A DNA stretch of 64,000 nucleotides, from NCBI RefSeq assembly GCF_009753715.1, contig NZ_WQMS01000001.1, forward strand, positions 248,001-312,000, given 5' to 3'. This document shows positions 1-8,018 of the stretch, in pieces. This DNA comes from Sphingomonas horti (GTDB lineage: Bacteria; Pseudomonadota; Alphaproteobacteria; Sphingomonadales; Sphingomonadaceae). A program made the translations under genes and the position numbers. Position 1 is the stretch's first letter. Every line of letters begins with the position of its first letter. Below the pieces are notes generated by a model that did no database searches, was not told the origin of the DNA, and saw only the letters and a program-made list of their open reading frames with translations.

Positions 1-454
1 CCGCGTCGGCGCGCAGCTTCATGCCGACCACGTCCGAGCCGGCGCCCGCCTCGGACATGGCGAGGCTGCCGACATGCTCGCCGGAGATGAGCTTGGGGAG
101 ATACTTCGCCTTCTGGTCCTCGTTGGCCCAACGGCGAATCTGGTTGACGCAGAGGTTCGAGTGCGCGCCGTAGGAAAGGCCGATCGAAGCTGAAGCGCGG
201 CTCACTTCCTCGACCGCGATCACATGCTCCAGATAGCCGAGGCCAAGGCCGCCATCCGCCTCGTCGACGGTGATGCCGTGCAGGCCGAGCGCGCCCATGT
301 CGGGCCACAGCTCTTTCGGGAACCAGTCGTCGGCGTCGATCTTCGCGGCGATCGGCTCGATCCGCTCCTCGGCGAAGCGGCGCGTGGTGTCGCGGATCAT
401 CTCGGCATGCTCGCCGAGCTGGAAGTCGAAATCGGGCGTGGCAATGCTGGTCAT
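1..454 (-). CDS. Acyl-CoA dehydrogenase, N-terminal part (runs off left edge)
   Basis: The 151 visible residues are the N-terminal helical domain of an FAD-dependent acyl-CoA dehydrogenase, which oxidises an acyl-CoA to the 2-enoyl-CoA. The family signature AMSEAGAGSD lies near residue 133-142, and the N-terminus (FAEERIEPIAAKID, GITVDEADGGLGLGYLEH) is closest in style to isovaleryl-CoA dehydrogenases, though substrate cannot be set from this part. The ATG at 454 overlaps the stop of the upstream CitE-like gene as ATGA, so it is the last visible gene of a coupled three-gene operon for branched or short acyl-CoA breakdown. The catalytic glutamate lies beyond the edge. Confidence 0.9.
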   Translation of the reverse strand, partial: MTSIATPDFDFQLGEHAEMIRDTTRRFAEERIEPIAAKIDADDWFPKELWPDMGALGLHGITVDEADGGLGLGYLEHVIAVEEVSRASASIGLSYGAHSNLCVNQIRRWANEDQKAKYLPKLISGEHVGSLAMSEAGAGSDVVGMKLRADA

Positions 455-1290
455 GGGTTCGCTCTTTCGAGAATGCGGCGGGCCTGTTTCAGGTGGGGCG
501 CGTCGATCATGCGGCCGTCCAGCTGCAACGCGCCGGCATGGGGATTGGCGTCGAACGCCGCGACGACGGCGCGGGCATGGGCGACGGCCTCGGCCGAGGG
601 CGTGAAGGCGGCGTTGATGACGGGAATCTGCATCGGATGGATCGCCATCATGCCGGTGAAGCCGTCGCGCGCCGCCGCCTCCGCGACCCGCTTCAGCCCG
701 TCGAGATCGCGGAAGTTCGGATAGACCGTCTCGATCGGCTGCACGCCCGCCGCCGCCGCGCCGAACAGGGTCAGCGCGCGGGCGACCTGGTAGGGTGGCA
801 GGTAAGCGCCTGCATCGTCGCGCGAGGCGGCCGCGCCGATCGCCGCCGGCAGGTCCTCCGCACCCCAGGTGATGCCGGCCAGATGTTCCGCGACCGGGGC
901 ATAATCGCCGAGCCGGAACACGGCGGCGGGCGTCTCGGTGGCGATCGGCAGGATCGGGACATGGCGGCCGCGCAGCCGGTGCCGCAGATCGGCGATAGAG
1001 CGTGCCCCCTCTGCCTTGGGCAGGACGATGCCATCGGGCGCGGCCGACAGCACCGCGTCCAGGTCCTCGTCCGAGTCGGCGCTGCCGGCGGGATTGATGC
1101 GGACGAACAGAGCGCAGCGGCGGTCCGCGCGCCCGAGAAAGTCCGCGACCATTCCACGCGCCGCGGCCTTGTTGGCGGGCGCGACCGAATCCTCCAGGTC
1201 GAGGATCAGTGCGTCGGCGCCGAGGTCGAGCGCCTTTTCCATCCGCTCCGGCCGGTCGCCGGGCACGAACAGCAGCGAGCGGAGCCTCAT
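451..1290 (-). CDS. HpcH/HpaI-CitE family CoA ester lyase
   Basis: This 279-residue TIM-barrel protein belongs to the CitE/malyl-CoA lyase family, which cleaves or forms 3-hydroxyacyl-CoA esters with Mg2+. The N-terminal motif LRSLLFVPGDRPERMEKAL and ILDLEDSVAP (metal and CoA region) and the FVRINP and PKAEG strands are typical. Its start overlaps the end of the MaoC gene by 4 nt and its stop overlaps the acyl-CoA dehydrogenase start by 4 nt, so all three are translationally coupled. Together they suggest a dehydrogenation, hydration and retro-Claisen lyase route on a CoA thioester. The exact substrate (citramalyl-, malyl- or methylmalyl-CoA type) is not decided by the sequence. Confidence 0.85.
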   Translation of the reverse strand: MRLRSLLFVPGDRPERMEKALDLGADALILDLEDSVAPANKAAARGMVADFLGRADRRCALFVRINPAGSADSDEDLDAVLSAAPDGIVLPKAEGARSIADLRHRLRGRHVPILPIATETPAAVFRLGDYAPVAEHLAGITWGAEDLPAAIGAAASRDDAGAYLPPYQVARALTLFGAAAAGVQPIETVYPNFRDLDGLKRVAEAAARDGFTGMMAIHPMQIPVINAAFTPSAEAVAHARAVVAAFDANPHAGALQLDGRMIDAPHLKQARRILERANP

Positions 1291-1751
1291 TTGTCCTTCT
1301 TCGGGTGGCGGCGGCGGATCAGCGCGGTGCGCAGGCAGCGGCAGACCAGCTGGTTGCGCTGGTTGTACATCGTGTGCTCGAACGTCACGATGCCGGCGTT
1401 CGGGCGCGACAGGCTCTCGCGCAGCTCCAGGATTTCGGTCTCCGCGCGGAGCGTGTCGCCGATGAACACCGGCGCCGGCATCGTCACCTTGTCGTAGCCG
1501 AGGTTCGCGACCAGCGTGCCGAGCGTGGTGTCGCCGACGGAGACGCCCACCATCAGCGCGAAGGTGAAAGTGCCATTGACGAGGATCTGGCCGAACTCGC
1601 TCGCCCGCGCCGCCTCCAGGTCGATGTGCAGCGGCTGCGGGTTGTGGGTGAGCGTGGAGATCAGCAGATTGTCGGTCACGGTCACCGTGCGCCGGATCTC
1701 ATGCTCGATCCGGTCCCCCACCGCCCAGTCTTCGAAATATCGTCCGGCCAT
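1287..1751 (-). CDS. MaoC family hot-dog fold dehydratase
   Basis: The 154-residue product is a single hot-dog MaoC-like (R)-specific enoyl-CoA hydratase. It has the hydratase-2 region THNPQPLHIDLEAA near residues 34-47 followed by VNGTFTFALMVGVS. The usual catalytic Asp of the D-x-N-P-x-H motif is replaced (THNPQPLH), as in the mesaconyl/methylmalyl-CoA dehydratase-like branch, so the chemistry may differ from classical hydratase 2. It is the first gene of the coupled operon with the CitE-like lyase and acyl-CoA dehydrogenase, and it begins 14 nt from the convergently read-through end of the YeiH gene on the same strand. Confidence 0.82.
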   Translation of the reverse strand: MAGRYFEDWAVGDRIEHEIRRTVTVTDNLLISTLTHNPQPLHIDLEAARASEFGQILVNGTFTFALMVGVSVGDTTLGTLVANLGYDKVTMPAPVFIGDTLRAETEILELRESLSRPNAGIVTFEHTMYNQRNQLVCRCLRTALIRRRHPKKDK

Positions 1752-1764
1752 AATCCCCTCGGCC

Positions 1765-2841
1765 CTAGAATAAGAGTTTCGCCGCGCCTAGCGCCAGCAG
1801 GAAGCTCGTGACGGTCGCGGCGACCACCGGCATCGAGGCGCGCCAGCCCTGTTTCAGGAGCAGGTTCATCGGCGAGCGGATGCCGGTCGCGACCACGGCG
1901 AGCAGCAGCAGCGCGGTGGTGCCGATCTTGGCGACGCGCGCGACCTCGGTGGGCAGCGTCACGACCGAGTTCAGCACGGTCAGCACCAGGAAAGCGACGA
2001 TGAACCACGGCACCGGCGGCGCGCCAGGCCGCTCCGTGCCGTCCTTCGGCAGGGTCAGCGTGACCAGCAGCAACGTTGGCGCGAGCAGGGCGACGCGCGT
2101 GAGCTTCACGATCGCGGCCGTCTGGCCCTGCACCTCGCCCAGCGAATAGCCGGCGCCCAATGCCTGGGCGACGTCGTGGATCGACGCGCCCAAAAGGAAG
2201 CCGGCCGCGTGCGGGCTGAGGCCCAGCAGCATCGACAGCGCCGGATAGGTCGACATGGCGAGCGCGCTGGCGGCCGAGACCGCGACCAGCACCAGAGTCA
2301 GCTGCGCCTGGTTGACGCGCTTTTCGCCGAGCGCGCTGGACAGCGCGAGCGCCGCCGACGCGCCGCAGATCGCGACCGATCCGCCGGCGAGCGTCCCGAA
2401 CGCGGCGCCCATGCCGAGCGCGCGCGAGACCAGCGTGCCGACCGACATCACCACCAGGATCATCACGCCGATCGCGACGAAACTGGGCCAGCCGAGCGCC
2501 GCGATCTCCCAGATCGTCACTTGCAGCCCGACCAGCACGATCCCCCACCGCAACAGCGTTTTGGACGCGAAGCCGAGCCCGGCGTGCAGCCGCGCGTCCG
2601 CGTTGAGGAAATTGAAGGCGAGGCCGATCAACAGCCCCATCAGCATCAGCGGCGCGTGATAATGATCGCCGAGCCAGGCCGCCGCCAGGGCCGCGAGCGT
2701 CGTGATGGCGAGGCCGGGGACGTAGGCGAGCAGCTTCGCCCGCGGTCCCTTCGCGGCGGGTGCGGCGTCATATTCCAGCAGGTCGCCGAACAGATCGGCC
2801 GCGGCGGGCAAGGGTCGCTGGGTCGGTTCGGCATCGGCCAT
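1765..2841 (-). CDS. YeiH/UPF0324 family putative sulfate exporter
   Basis: A hydrophobic protein with about ten membrane helices of the PSE (putative sulfate exporter, YeiH) family in the inner membrane. The glycine-rich conserved blocks GLLIGLAFNF, GGSVAICGASAALALSS and GASIHDVAQALGAGYSLG are clear; the second is the family hallmark. An upstream GTG at 2880 could extend the protein by 13 residues, but the ATG at 2841 (MADAEPTQ) is the more usual start; neither has a strong ribosome-binding site. It is divergent from the AI-2E transporter. The physiological substrate of the family is poorly known. Confidence 0.85.
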   Translation of the reverse strand: MADAEPTQRPLPAAADLFGDLLEYDAAPAAKGPRAKLLAYVPGLAITTLAALAAAWLGDHYHAPLMLMGLLIGLAFNFLNADARLHAGLGFASKTLLRWGIVLVGLQVTIWEIAALGWPSFVAIGVMILVVMSVGTLVSRALGMGAAFGTLAGGSVAICGASAALALSSALGEKRVNQAQLTLVLVAVSAASALAMSTYPALSMLLGLSPHAAGFLLGASIHDVAQALGAGYSLGEVQGQTAAIVKLTRVALLAPTLLLVTLTLPKDGTERPGAPPVPWFIVAFLVLTVLNSVVTLPTEVARVAKIGTTALLLLAVVATGIRSPMNLLLKQGWRASMPVVAATVTSFLLALGAAKLLF

Positions 2842-2927
2842 GGGCGCGGCTGTAGCGGCAGAATTGCGGCCGTGGAACACCCCCGCCCTGCCCTCGTTCT
2901 GCGATCGTTACGAACGGCGAGGCTGGG

Positions 2928-4730
2928 TTGGAGCATTCACCGCCACAAAATGGGCACGCGGCGGTGCCGCCCGTGCACACGCCCCGGGCGGCAAGCCTGG
3001 TGCCGCTGGCAGCGGGCGTGGTCGGCGTCGGCGCGCTCTACCTTGCCCGCGACGTGCTGGTGCCGATCGTCCTGGCGGTGCTGCTCGCCTTCGTGCTGGC
3101 GCCGCTGGTCGGGCTGTTCCGGCGGTTGCGGCTGGGGCGGACCTTGTCAGTCGTGATCGCGGTGCTGCTGGCGCTGGGGACGCTGGGGCTGACCGGCGCG
3201 GTGATCGGCCAGCAGGTCGCGAGCCTGGCGCCCGACGTGCCGCGCTATGCCGAGACGATCCGCGGCAAATGGATCGCGCTCGGCCATTCGAGCGTCGCCG
3301 AGCTGCCGGAAGCGGTCAATCGCCTCGCCAGCCGGTTCGAGACGCCGCCGCCGACCCGCCCAACGCCGCGCCTCTCCCGCCGCGCCGCGCAGCCGATCCC
3401 CGTCGAGGTCCACCAGCCGCCGGAAACCGGCTGGGTCACCGCGCGCCGGCTGCTCGGCCCTGTGGTCGGCCCGCTCGAGACGTTCATCATCGTCCTGGTC
3501 GTCGCCGTCTTCATCCTGCTGCAGCGCGAGGACCTGCGCGACCGCATCATCCGGCTGTTCGGATCGTCGGACCTGCACCGAACCACCGTCGCGATCGACG
3601 AGGCGGCGGCGCGGCTGTCCCGCTATTTCCTGACGCAATTGCTGCTGAATTCGCTGTTCGGCGCGGTGATCGCGCTCGGCCTCTACTGGATCGGCATCCC
3701 CTCGCCTCTGCTCTGGGGATTGCTGGCGGCTATCCTGCGTTTCGTCCCCTATGTCGGTGCGTTCCTGGCGGCGCTGCCGCCACTGCTGCTCGCCATCGCC
3801 GCTGAGCCGGGGTGGAGCTATGCGATCATGACCGCCGGCCTGTTCCTCGCCGCCGAGCCGATCATGGGCTATGTCGTCGAGCCTTTGGTCTATGGCCATT
3901 CGACCGGCCTGTCGCCGCTGGCCGTGATCGTCGCCGCGATCTTCTGGACCTGGCTCTGGGGGCCGATCGGCCTGCTAATGTCGACGCCGATGACGCTCTG
4001 CCTGGTCGTGCTCGGCCGGCACGTGCCGCAGCTGGAGTTCATCGACGTGCTGTTCGGGGACCGGCCCGCGCTGACCCCGGTCGAGAGCTTCTACCAGCGC
4101 ATGCTGGCGGGCGACGAGCATGAGGTCCATGACCAGGCCGAGCAATTGCTGAAGGAGCGCCCGCTCTCCTCTTATTATGACGAGGTGGTGGTGGGCGGAT
4201 TGCGGCTGGCGCTCGCCGACCGCCGCCGGGGCGCGCTGACCCGCGGCGCGCTCGACGCGATCGTCGAGTCGACTCGCGACCTGGTCGACAGCCTGGCCGA
4301 TCACGAGGACGTCGAGCCCGACGAGGACGAGACCGGGCCGGCCGACCCTCCGCTCGACCAGCGCCGGCTGCCGAGCGAGCCGCCGCCCGAGCCGCCAGCG
4401 CGGACCGGCCTCACGATCCTGTGCGTCGCAGGTGCGGGCATGGCCGATCCGGTCATTGCGGCCATGCTCGCGCAATTGCTCGCCAAGCATGGTCAGCGGC
4501 CGGTCCTGTGCGATGCGACGCTGGCGACCGAGTGCGATCCGGTCGTCGTGTGCCTGGCGGGCGCCGCCTTCCGCGGTTCCTCGCCGCGCTGGCGGTCGAT
4601 CGAAGCCAGCGCCCGCCGCCGCTGGCCGGACGCGCGCATCGTGCGGGGGCTGCTGCGCGACAGCCGCACCGACACCGAGGACACGCGCGCCAGCCTGCGC
4701 GACATGGTCGAGACCTGCGCCAGAGGTTAA
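2928..4730 (+). CDS. AI-2E/PerM family transporter with long C-terminal extension
   Basis: The first 370 residues are a PerM/AI-2E (UPF0118) permease: two early membrane helices, a hydrophilic segment, then a cluster of about six helices ending in the SPLLWGLLAAILRFVPYVGA and LGRHVPQLEFIDVLFGDRP motifs. Residues 370-600 are soluble. They contain a proline/acid-rich linker near 460-490 and a small Rossmann-like block beginning LTILCVAGAGMADPV. Such tails occur in alphaproteobacterial members, with unknown role. The start is TTG; a GTG 12 codons in is an alternative. Substrate is not inferable. Confidence 0.85.
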   Translation: MEHSPPQNGHAAVPPVHTPRAASLVPLAAGVVGVGALYLARDVLVPIVLAVLLAFVLAPLVGLFRRLRLGRTLSVVIAVLLALGTLGLTGAVIGQQVASLAPDVPRYAETIRGKWIALGHSSVAELPEAVNRLASRFETPPPTRPTPRLSRRAAQPIPVEVHQPPETGWVTARRLLGPVVGPLETFIIVLVVAVFILLQREDLRDRIIRLFGSSDLHRTTVAIDEAAARLSRYFLTQLLLNSLFGAVIALGLYWIGIPSPLLWGLLAAILRFVPYVGAFLAALPPLLLAIAAEPGWSYAIMTAGLFLAAEPIMGYVVEPLVYGHSTGLSPLAVIVAAIFWTWLWGPIGLLMSTPMTLCLVVLGRHVPQLEFIDVLFGDRPALTPVESFYQRMLAGDEHEVHDQAEQLLKERPLSSYYDEVVVGGLRLALADRRRGALTRGALDAIVESTRDLVDSLADHEDVEPDEDETGPADPPLDQRRLPSEPPPEPPARTGLTILCVAGAGMADPVIAAMLAQLLAKHGQRPVLCDATLATECDPVVVCLAGAAFRGSSPRWRSIEASARRRWPDARIVRGLLRDSRTDTEDTRASLRDMVETCARG

Positions 4731-4785
4731 TCGTTTCGCAGCCATTTCCATTTACCACGTCCATAACCGACCAGGAGTGTGGGAC

Positions 4786-5190
4786 GTGCGCTACGAAGAC
4801 GAGCATTTCCGCGATCAGCGCGTGCAGCTCGACGGCAACGAGTTCGAGGGGTGCCGCTTCACCAACGTGCTGTTCGACTATGCGGGCGGCCCCGTCTATC
4901 TGAGCGGATGCCGGTTCGAGGGATTTTCATGGCATTTCGCGGGCGATCTCGGCCGCGGGCTGCAGATGCTGGCCCAGCTCTACGCCGCCAGCCCGGCCGC
5001 GGCGCTGACCCAGCTGTCCAAGGCGCTGTTCCCCAAGCCGGGCATGGCGCCCGGCACCTTCCCCCGCCCCGCCGAACCGGCCGAGGCGGCGCCGGAGCAA
5101 GATCCCGCGCCCGACCCATTCGACTATTCGCGCCTGCACGCCAGCATCCGCCGCGCCCCCAAACTGGCGCGCGCGGCGGGCCATTGCTGA
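4786..5190 (+). CDS. Small pentapeptide-like protein of unknown function
   Basis: A 134-residue protein. Residues 10-45 show a short run of pentapeptide-type repeats (DGNEFEGCRFTNVLFDY, LSGCRFEGFSW), which form right-handed beta-helix coils. The rest is an alanine/proline-rich tail containing DPFDYSRLHASIRRAPKLARA. The GTG at 4786 is chosen because AGGAG lies 8 nt upstream; a GTG at 4777 is in frame but overlaps that site. It follows the AI-2E transporter by 55 nt and may be cotranscribed. No function can be assigned. Confidence 0.65.
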   Translation: MRYEDEHFRDQRVQLDGNEFEGCRFTNVLFDYAGGPVYLSGCRFEGFSWHFAGDLGRGLQMLAQLYAASPAAALTQLSKALFPKPGMAPGTFPRPAEPAEAAPEQDPAPDPFDYSRLHASIRRAPKLARAAGHC

Positions 5191-5200
5191 ACTGAAAGGG

Positions 5201-5277
5201 TGGTAGCGGAGGAGGGACTTGAACCCCCGACACGCGGATTATGATTCCGCTGCTCTAACCAACTGAGCTACTCCGCC
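5201..5277 (-). tRNA. tRNA-Met (CAT anticodon)
   Basis: A 77-nt cloverleaf on the minus strand with an encoded CCA end. The acceptor stem is GGCGGAG/CTCCGCT (a G-U closing pair), the D-arm is GTAGCTCAGTTGGTTAGAGC, the anticodon stem-loop is GCGGA-ATCATAA-TCCGC giving CAT, and the T-arm is GGGGGTTCAAGTCCCTC. It lacks initiator features (no C1-A72 mismatch), so it is elongator tRNA-Met. A CAT-anticodon tRNA-Ile2 read through lysidine cannot be fully excluded. A promoter-like site sits just upstream at 5292-5320. Confidence 0.93.
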
Positions 5278-5291
5278 CCAAGGCGTGCGGC

Positions 5292-5320
5292 CCTATAGGT
5301 AAGGGCTTGGCGGGGGTCAA
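5292..5320 (-). promoter_or_regulatory. Promoter of tRNA-Met
   Basis: On the minus strand TTGACC, a 17-nt spacer and TATAGG end about 15 nt before the tRNA 5' end. The hexamers and spacing are identical to those upstream of rpsL (50167-50195), which supports both. It overlaps the first in-frame TTG (5307) of the flavoprotein frame, arguing against that start. Confidence 0.7.
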
Positions 5321-5346
5321 CAAGGTCAGTGACGCCGTAGTAATCC

Positions 5347-5420
5347 GTCATCCCGGGCTTGACCCGGGACCCACCTTCTCATCCAAGACAGGTAGGCTCC
5401 GGATCAAGTCCGGGGTGACG
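5347..5420. repeat. Pair of inverted REP hairpins (CTTGA-loop family)
   Basis: Two GC-rich hairpins in opposite orientation, 5347-5372 and 5396-5420, separated by 23 nt. Each has a 7-bp stem and the loop CTTGA (TCCCGGG-CTTGA-CCCGGGA and, inverted, CCCCGGA-CTTGA-TCCGGAG) with a flanking GTCA/GTGAC. This REPIN-like doublet matches the two hairpins that bracket the GIY-YIG gene at 34791-35186. It lies in the leader of the following flavoprotein gene. Confidence 0.85.
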
Positions 5421-5432
5421 AAGGAGATCGGG

Positions 5433-6656
5433 TTGCATTTTTTCAACGTGCTGATCGTGGGGTCCGGGCATGGCGGCGCGCAGGCGGCGATCATGCTGCG
5501 GCAATCGGGGTTCGGAGGCTCCCTCGCGATCGTCGGCGAGGAACCGGAACTGCCCTATGAACGTCCGCCGCTTTCCAAGGACTATCTGGCCGGCGAGAAG
5601 GGATTCGAGCGGCTGCTGATCCGGCCCGAGCGCTTCTGGAGCGAGCGGAACGTGGCGCTGCTGCAGGGGCAGCGGGTGCTGAGCGTCGATCCGGCGCTGC
5701 ACGAAGTCGCGACCGATGCCGGCGAGCGGATCGGCTATGGCACGCTGATCTGGGCGGCAGGCGGCCGACCGCGGCCTCTGCCCTGCCCCGGCGCCGACTG
5801 CGCGGCCGTGCATTTCGTCCGCAACCGCGCTGACGTGGACGCGATGATGGCGAAGCTGGCGAGCCTCGAGCGGGTCGCGGTGATCGGCGGCGGCTATATC
5901 GGCCTGGAAGCGGCGGCAGTGCTGACCAAACTCGGCAAGCGCGTCAGCCTGTTCGAGGCGCTGCCGCGCGTGCTGGCGCGGGTCGCGGGCGACGTGCTGT
6001 CGCGCTTCTACGAAGCCGAGCACCGCGCACGCGGAGTCGACCTGCGGCTGAACGCGCAAGTCGAGGCGTTCGAGACTGATAGCGGCGGCCTGACGGGCGT
6101 GCGGCTGGCGGACGGCGAGACGGTGGCGGCGGACCTGGCGATCGTCGGCATCGGCATCATTCCCGAGGTCGAGCCGCTGATCGCCGCCGGGGCGGCGGGC
6201 GCCAACGGCATCGATGTCGACGCGCAATGCCGGACCAGCCTGCCGGATATTTTCGCGGTCGGCGACTGCGCGGCGCATGCGAACCGCTTCGCCGGCGGCG
6301 CGCGGGTGCGGCTGGAATCGGTGCAGAACGCGAACGACCAGGCGACGGTGGCGGCGAAGACGATCATCGGCGAGGAAGTGGCGTACGAAGCGACGCCGTG
6401 GTTCTGGTCGAACCAGTATGACCTGAGGCTGCAGACGGTCGGGCTGTCGATCGGGCATGACGAGGTGGTGCTGCGCGGCAGGCCCGACGAGCGGAGCTTT
6501 TCGGTCATATACCTGAAGGGCGGCCGCGTGATCGCGCTCGACTGCGTCAACGCGACGAAGGATTATGTACAGGGCCGCAAGCTGGTCGAGGCTGGCGCGG
6601 AAATCGACCCGCTGGCGCTGGCGGATGTGGGGCGGCAGCTGAAGGAGCTGCTCTAG
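5433..6656 (+). CDS. FAD/NAD(P)-dependent ferredoxin-reductase-like oxidoreductase
   Basis: A 407-residue flavoprotein of the pyridine nucleotide-disulfide oxidoreductase superfamily, rubredoxin/ferredoxin-reductase branch (ThcD, CamA, PdR type). It shows an FAD-binding GxGxxG at the N-terminus ([12 protein letters not shown]), the [14 protein letters not shown] block, an NAD-binding [10 protein letters not shown] in the middle, and the FAD motif [11 protein letters not shown]. It passes electrons from NAD(P)H to a small iron-sulfur protein, often for a P450 or dioxygenase, but no such partner is adjacent. The TTG at 5433 is chosen: AAGGAG lies 6 nt upstream and the length then fits the family. 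The in-frame TTG at 5307 lies inside the tRNA promoter and would translate a REP repeat. Confidence 0.85.
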   Translation: MHFFNVLIVGSGHGGAQAAIMLRQSGFGGSLAIVGEEPELPYERPPLSKDYLAGEKGFERLLIRPERFWSERNVALLQGQRVLSVDPALHEVATDAGERIGYGTLIWAAGGRPRPLPCPGADCAAVHFVRNRADVDAMMAKLASLERVAVIGGGYIGLEAAAVLTKLGKRVSLFEALPRVLARVAGDVLSRFYEAEHRARGVDLRLNAQVEAFETDSGGLTGVRLADGETVAADLAIVGIGIIPEVEPLIAAGAAGANGIDVDAQCRTSLPDIFAVGDCAAHANRFAGGARVRLESVQNANDQATVAAKTIIGEEVAYEATPWFWSNQYDLRLQTVGLSIGHDEVVLRGRPDERSFSVIYLKGGRVIALDCVNATKDYVQGRKLVEAGAEIDPLALADVGRQLKELL

Positions 6657-7159
6657 CGGAACCGATGCTCGCTGAGCGCTTCCCACGGGCCGCCGCGATA
6701 CCACCAGCTTGCCAGGCCGGCGATCTTCAGCGGGCGCGGGGCGAAGCTGGCTTCCAGCTCGCCCAACAGCGCCTTGGCGGCCTTTGCCGTCACCTTGTTC
6801 TGGACGGTGATATGCGGGCGCCAGGCGGCAAGGTCCTGCGGGATCAGCAGGCCGGCGAAATGGTCGGCGAGGCGGTCGCGGATCGCTTTCAGCTCCGGAC
6901 TGTCGACCTGATAGGCGACGCCTTCCCCCAGATGGCGCAGGCCGGACAGGCGCGCGGGCGGCGCCGGCGCGCGCGTCTCCGCCTTCAGCCGGTCGCGCAG
7001 CTCCGGCGCCACGCTCGGCGGCAGATGGTGGAACAAGGTGATGTGGGCCGGCACGAGATTCCGGTCGGGCGGGAAATGGGCACGGCGCAGGCCGTCGGCC
7101 CAGGCGAAATCGCTTGCGCCGAGCAGGGCGGTGACGATGATCGGCGCGGGCATGTTCAT
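6653..7159 (-). CDS. 2'-5' RNA ligase (2H phosphoesterase) family protein
   Basis: A 168-residue 2H phosphoesterase related to LigT/ThpR. The two HxTx motifs, [10 protein letters not shown] near residue 39 and HITVQNKV near residue 119, are both present, so the fold should be active as a cyclic phosphodiesterase or RNA ligase. Its stop codon overlaps that of the convergent flavoprotein gene. The natural RNA substrate of the family is uncertain. Confidence 0.82.
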   Translation of the reverse strand: MNMPAPIIVTALLGASDFAWADGLRRAHFPPDRNLVPAHITLFHHLPPSVAPELRDRLKAETRAPAPPARLSGLRHLGEGVAYQVDSPELKAIRDRLADHFAGLLIPQDLAAWRPHITVQNKVTAKAAKALLGELEASFAPRPLKIAGLASWWYRGGPWEALSEHRFR

Positions 7160-7173
7160 GGAAGGACCCCCGG

Positions 7174-7839
7174 ATGATCGACTTCTACACCGCCGCGACG
7201 CCGAACGGCTATAAGGCCGCGATCATGCTTGAGGAATGCGGGCTCGAATATACGCCGCATTTCATCGACATGGCCGCGCAGGAGCAGAAGTCGCCGGAGT
7301 TCCTGAAGATCAACCCGAACGGCCGCATCCCGGCGATCGTCGACGACGGCTTTCCGGTGTTCGAATCGGGCGCGATCCTGATATGGCTGGCCGAGAAGAC
7401 GGGCCGCTTCCTCCCGGCCGACCCGAAAGGCCGCAGCACCGTAATCCAATGGCTGATGTGGCAGATGGGCGGGCTGGGCCCGATGATGGGGCAGCTCAAT
7501 GTGTTCAAGCGCTATTTCCCCGAGCACATCCCGGCCGCGATCGACCGCTACGAGCGCGAAAGCTACCGCCTGTTCGGCGTGATGGACGGGCGGCTGGCGG
7601 AGTCGCCCTGGCTGGGCGGAGGCGACTATTCGATCGCCGACATCGCCTGCTGGCCCTGGGTGCGGGCCTATGAATGGCCCGGGCTGACGCTCGACAATCA
7701 CCCGCACCTGAAGGCCTGGGCTGACAAGGTCGGCGAGCGCGACGCGGTCAAGCGCGGACTGCAGGTGCCGCCGCGCGCGGAAATGACCGAGGAAGCCAAG
7801 CGCGAGTTCGTGGAACGGGCGCGGAAGATTCTGGCGTGA
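7174..7839 (+). CDS. Glutathione S-transferase family protein
   Basis: A 221-residue protein with an N-terminal thioredoxin-like domain ([21 protein letters not shown], then [10 protein letters not shown] and [12 protein letters not shown] for glutathione binding) and an all-helical C-terminal domain. The TPNGYK start and the [15 protein letters not shown] helix are typical of the nu class (YfcG/YghU-like) enzymes, which bind glutathione disulfide and act as reductases. It starts 14 nt from the divergent RNA-ligase-like gene. The substrate is unknown. Confidence 0.88.
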   Translation: MIDFYTAATPNGYKAAIMLEECGLEYTPHFIDMAAQEQKSPEFLKINPNGRIPAIVDDGFPVFESGAILIWLAEKTGRFLPADPKGRSTVIQWLMWQMGGLGPMMGQLNVFKRYFPEHIPAAIDRYERESYRLFGVMDGRLAESPWLGGGDYSIADIACWPWVRAYEWPGLTLDNHPHLKAWADKVGERDAVKRGLQVPPRAEMTEEAKREFVERARKILA

Positions 7840-7844
7840 TTCAG

Positions 7845-8016
7845 CTCCTCCCCAAGCTTGCTTGGGGAGGGGGACTGCGACGCGAAGCGTCGTGGTGGAG
7901 GGGCCCGGAGCGAAGCGGAGGGTTCGGCCGTCCTCCCCCGGCCCAAGGCCGGGGTGCGGCCCCTCCACCACCGGCTGCGCCGGCGGTCCCCCTCCCCTCG
8001 CTTTGCGAGGGGAGGA
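7845..8016. repeat. Long composite palindromic intergenic repeat
   Basis: A 172-nt intergenic block built from nested inverted repeats: CTCCCCAAGC/GCTTGGGGAG at the left, a central CCTCCCCCGGCCC/GGCCGGGG palindrome, GGTGGAGGGG facing CCCCTCCACC, and CCCCTCG/CGAGGGG at the right. The same architecture recurs at 19827-19985. It separates the convergent GST and Kup genes and could fold into a large cruciform or bidirectional terminator. Confidence 0.75.
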
Positions 8017-8018
8017 AT

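Noticed and set aside
5201-5277. Reading the CAT tRNA as tRNA-fMet
   Set aside because: Acceptor stem position 1-72 is a G-U pair, not an unpaired C-A mismatch, and the three consecutive G-C pairs of the anticodon stem typical of initiators are absent.
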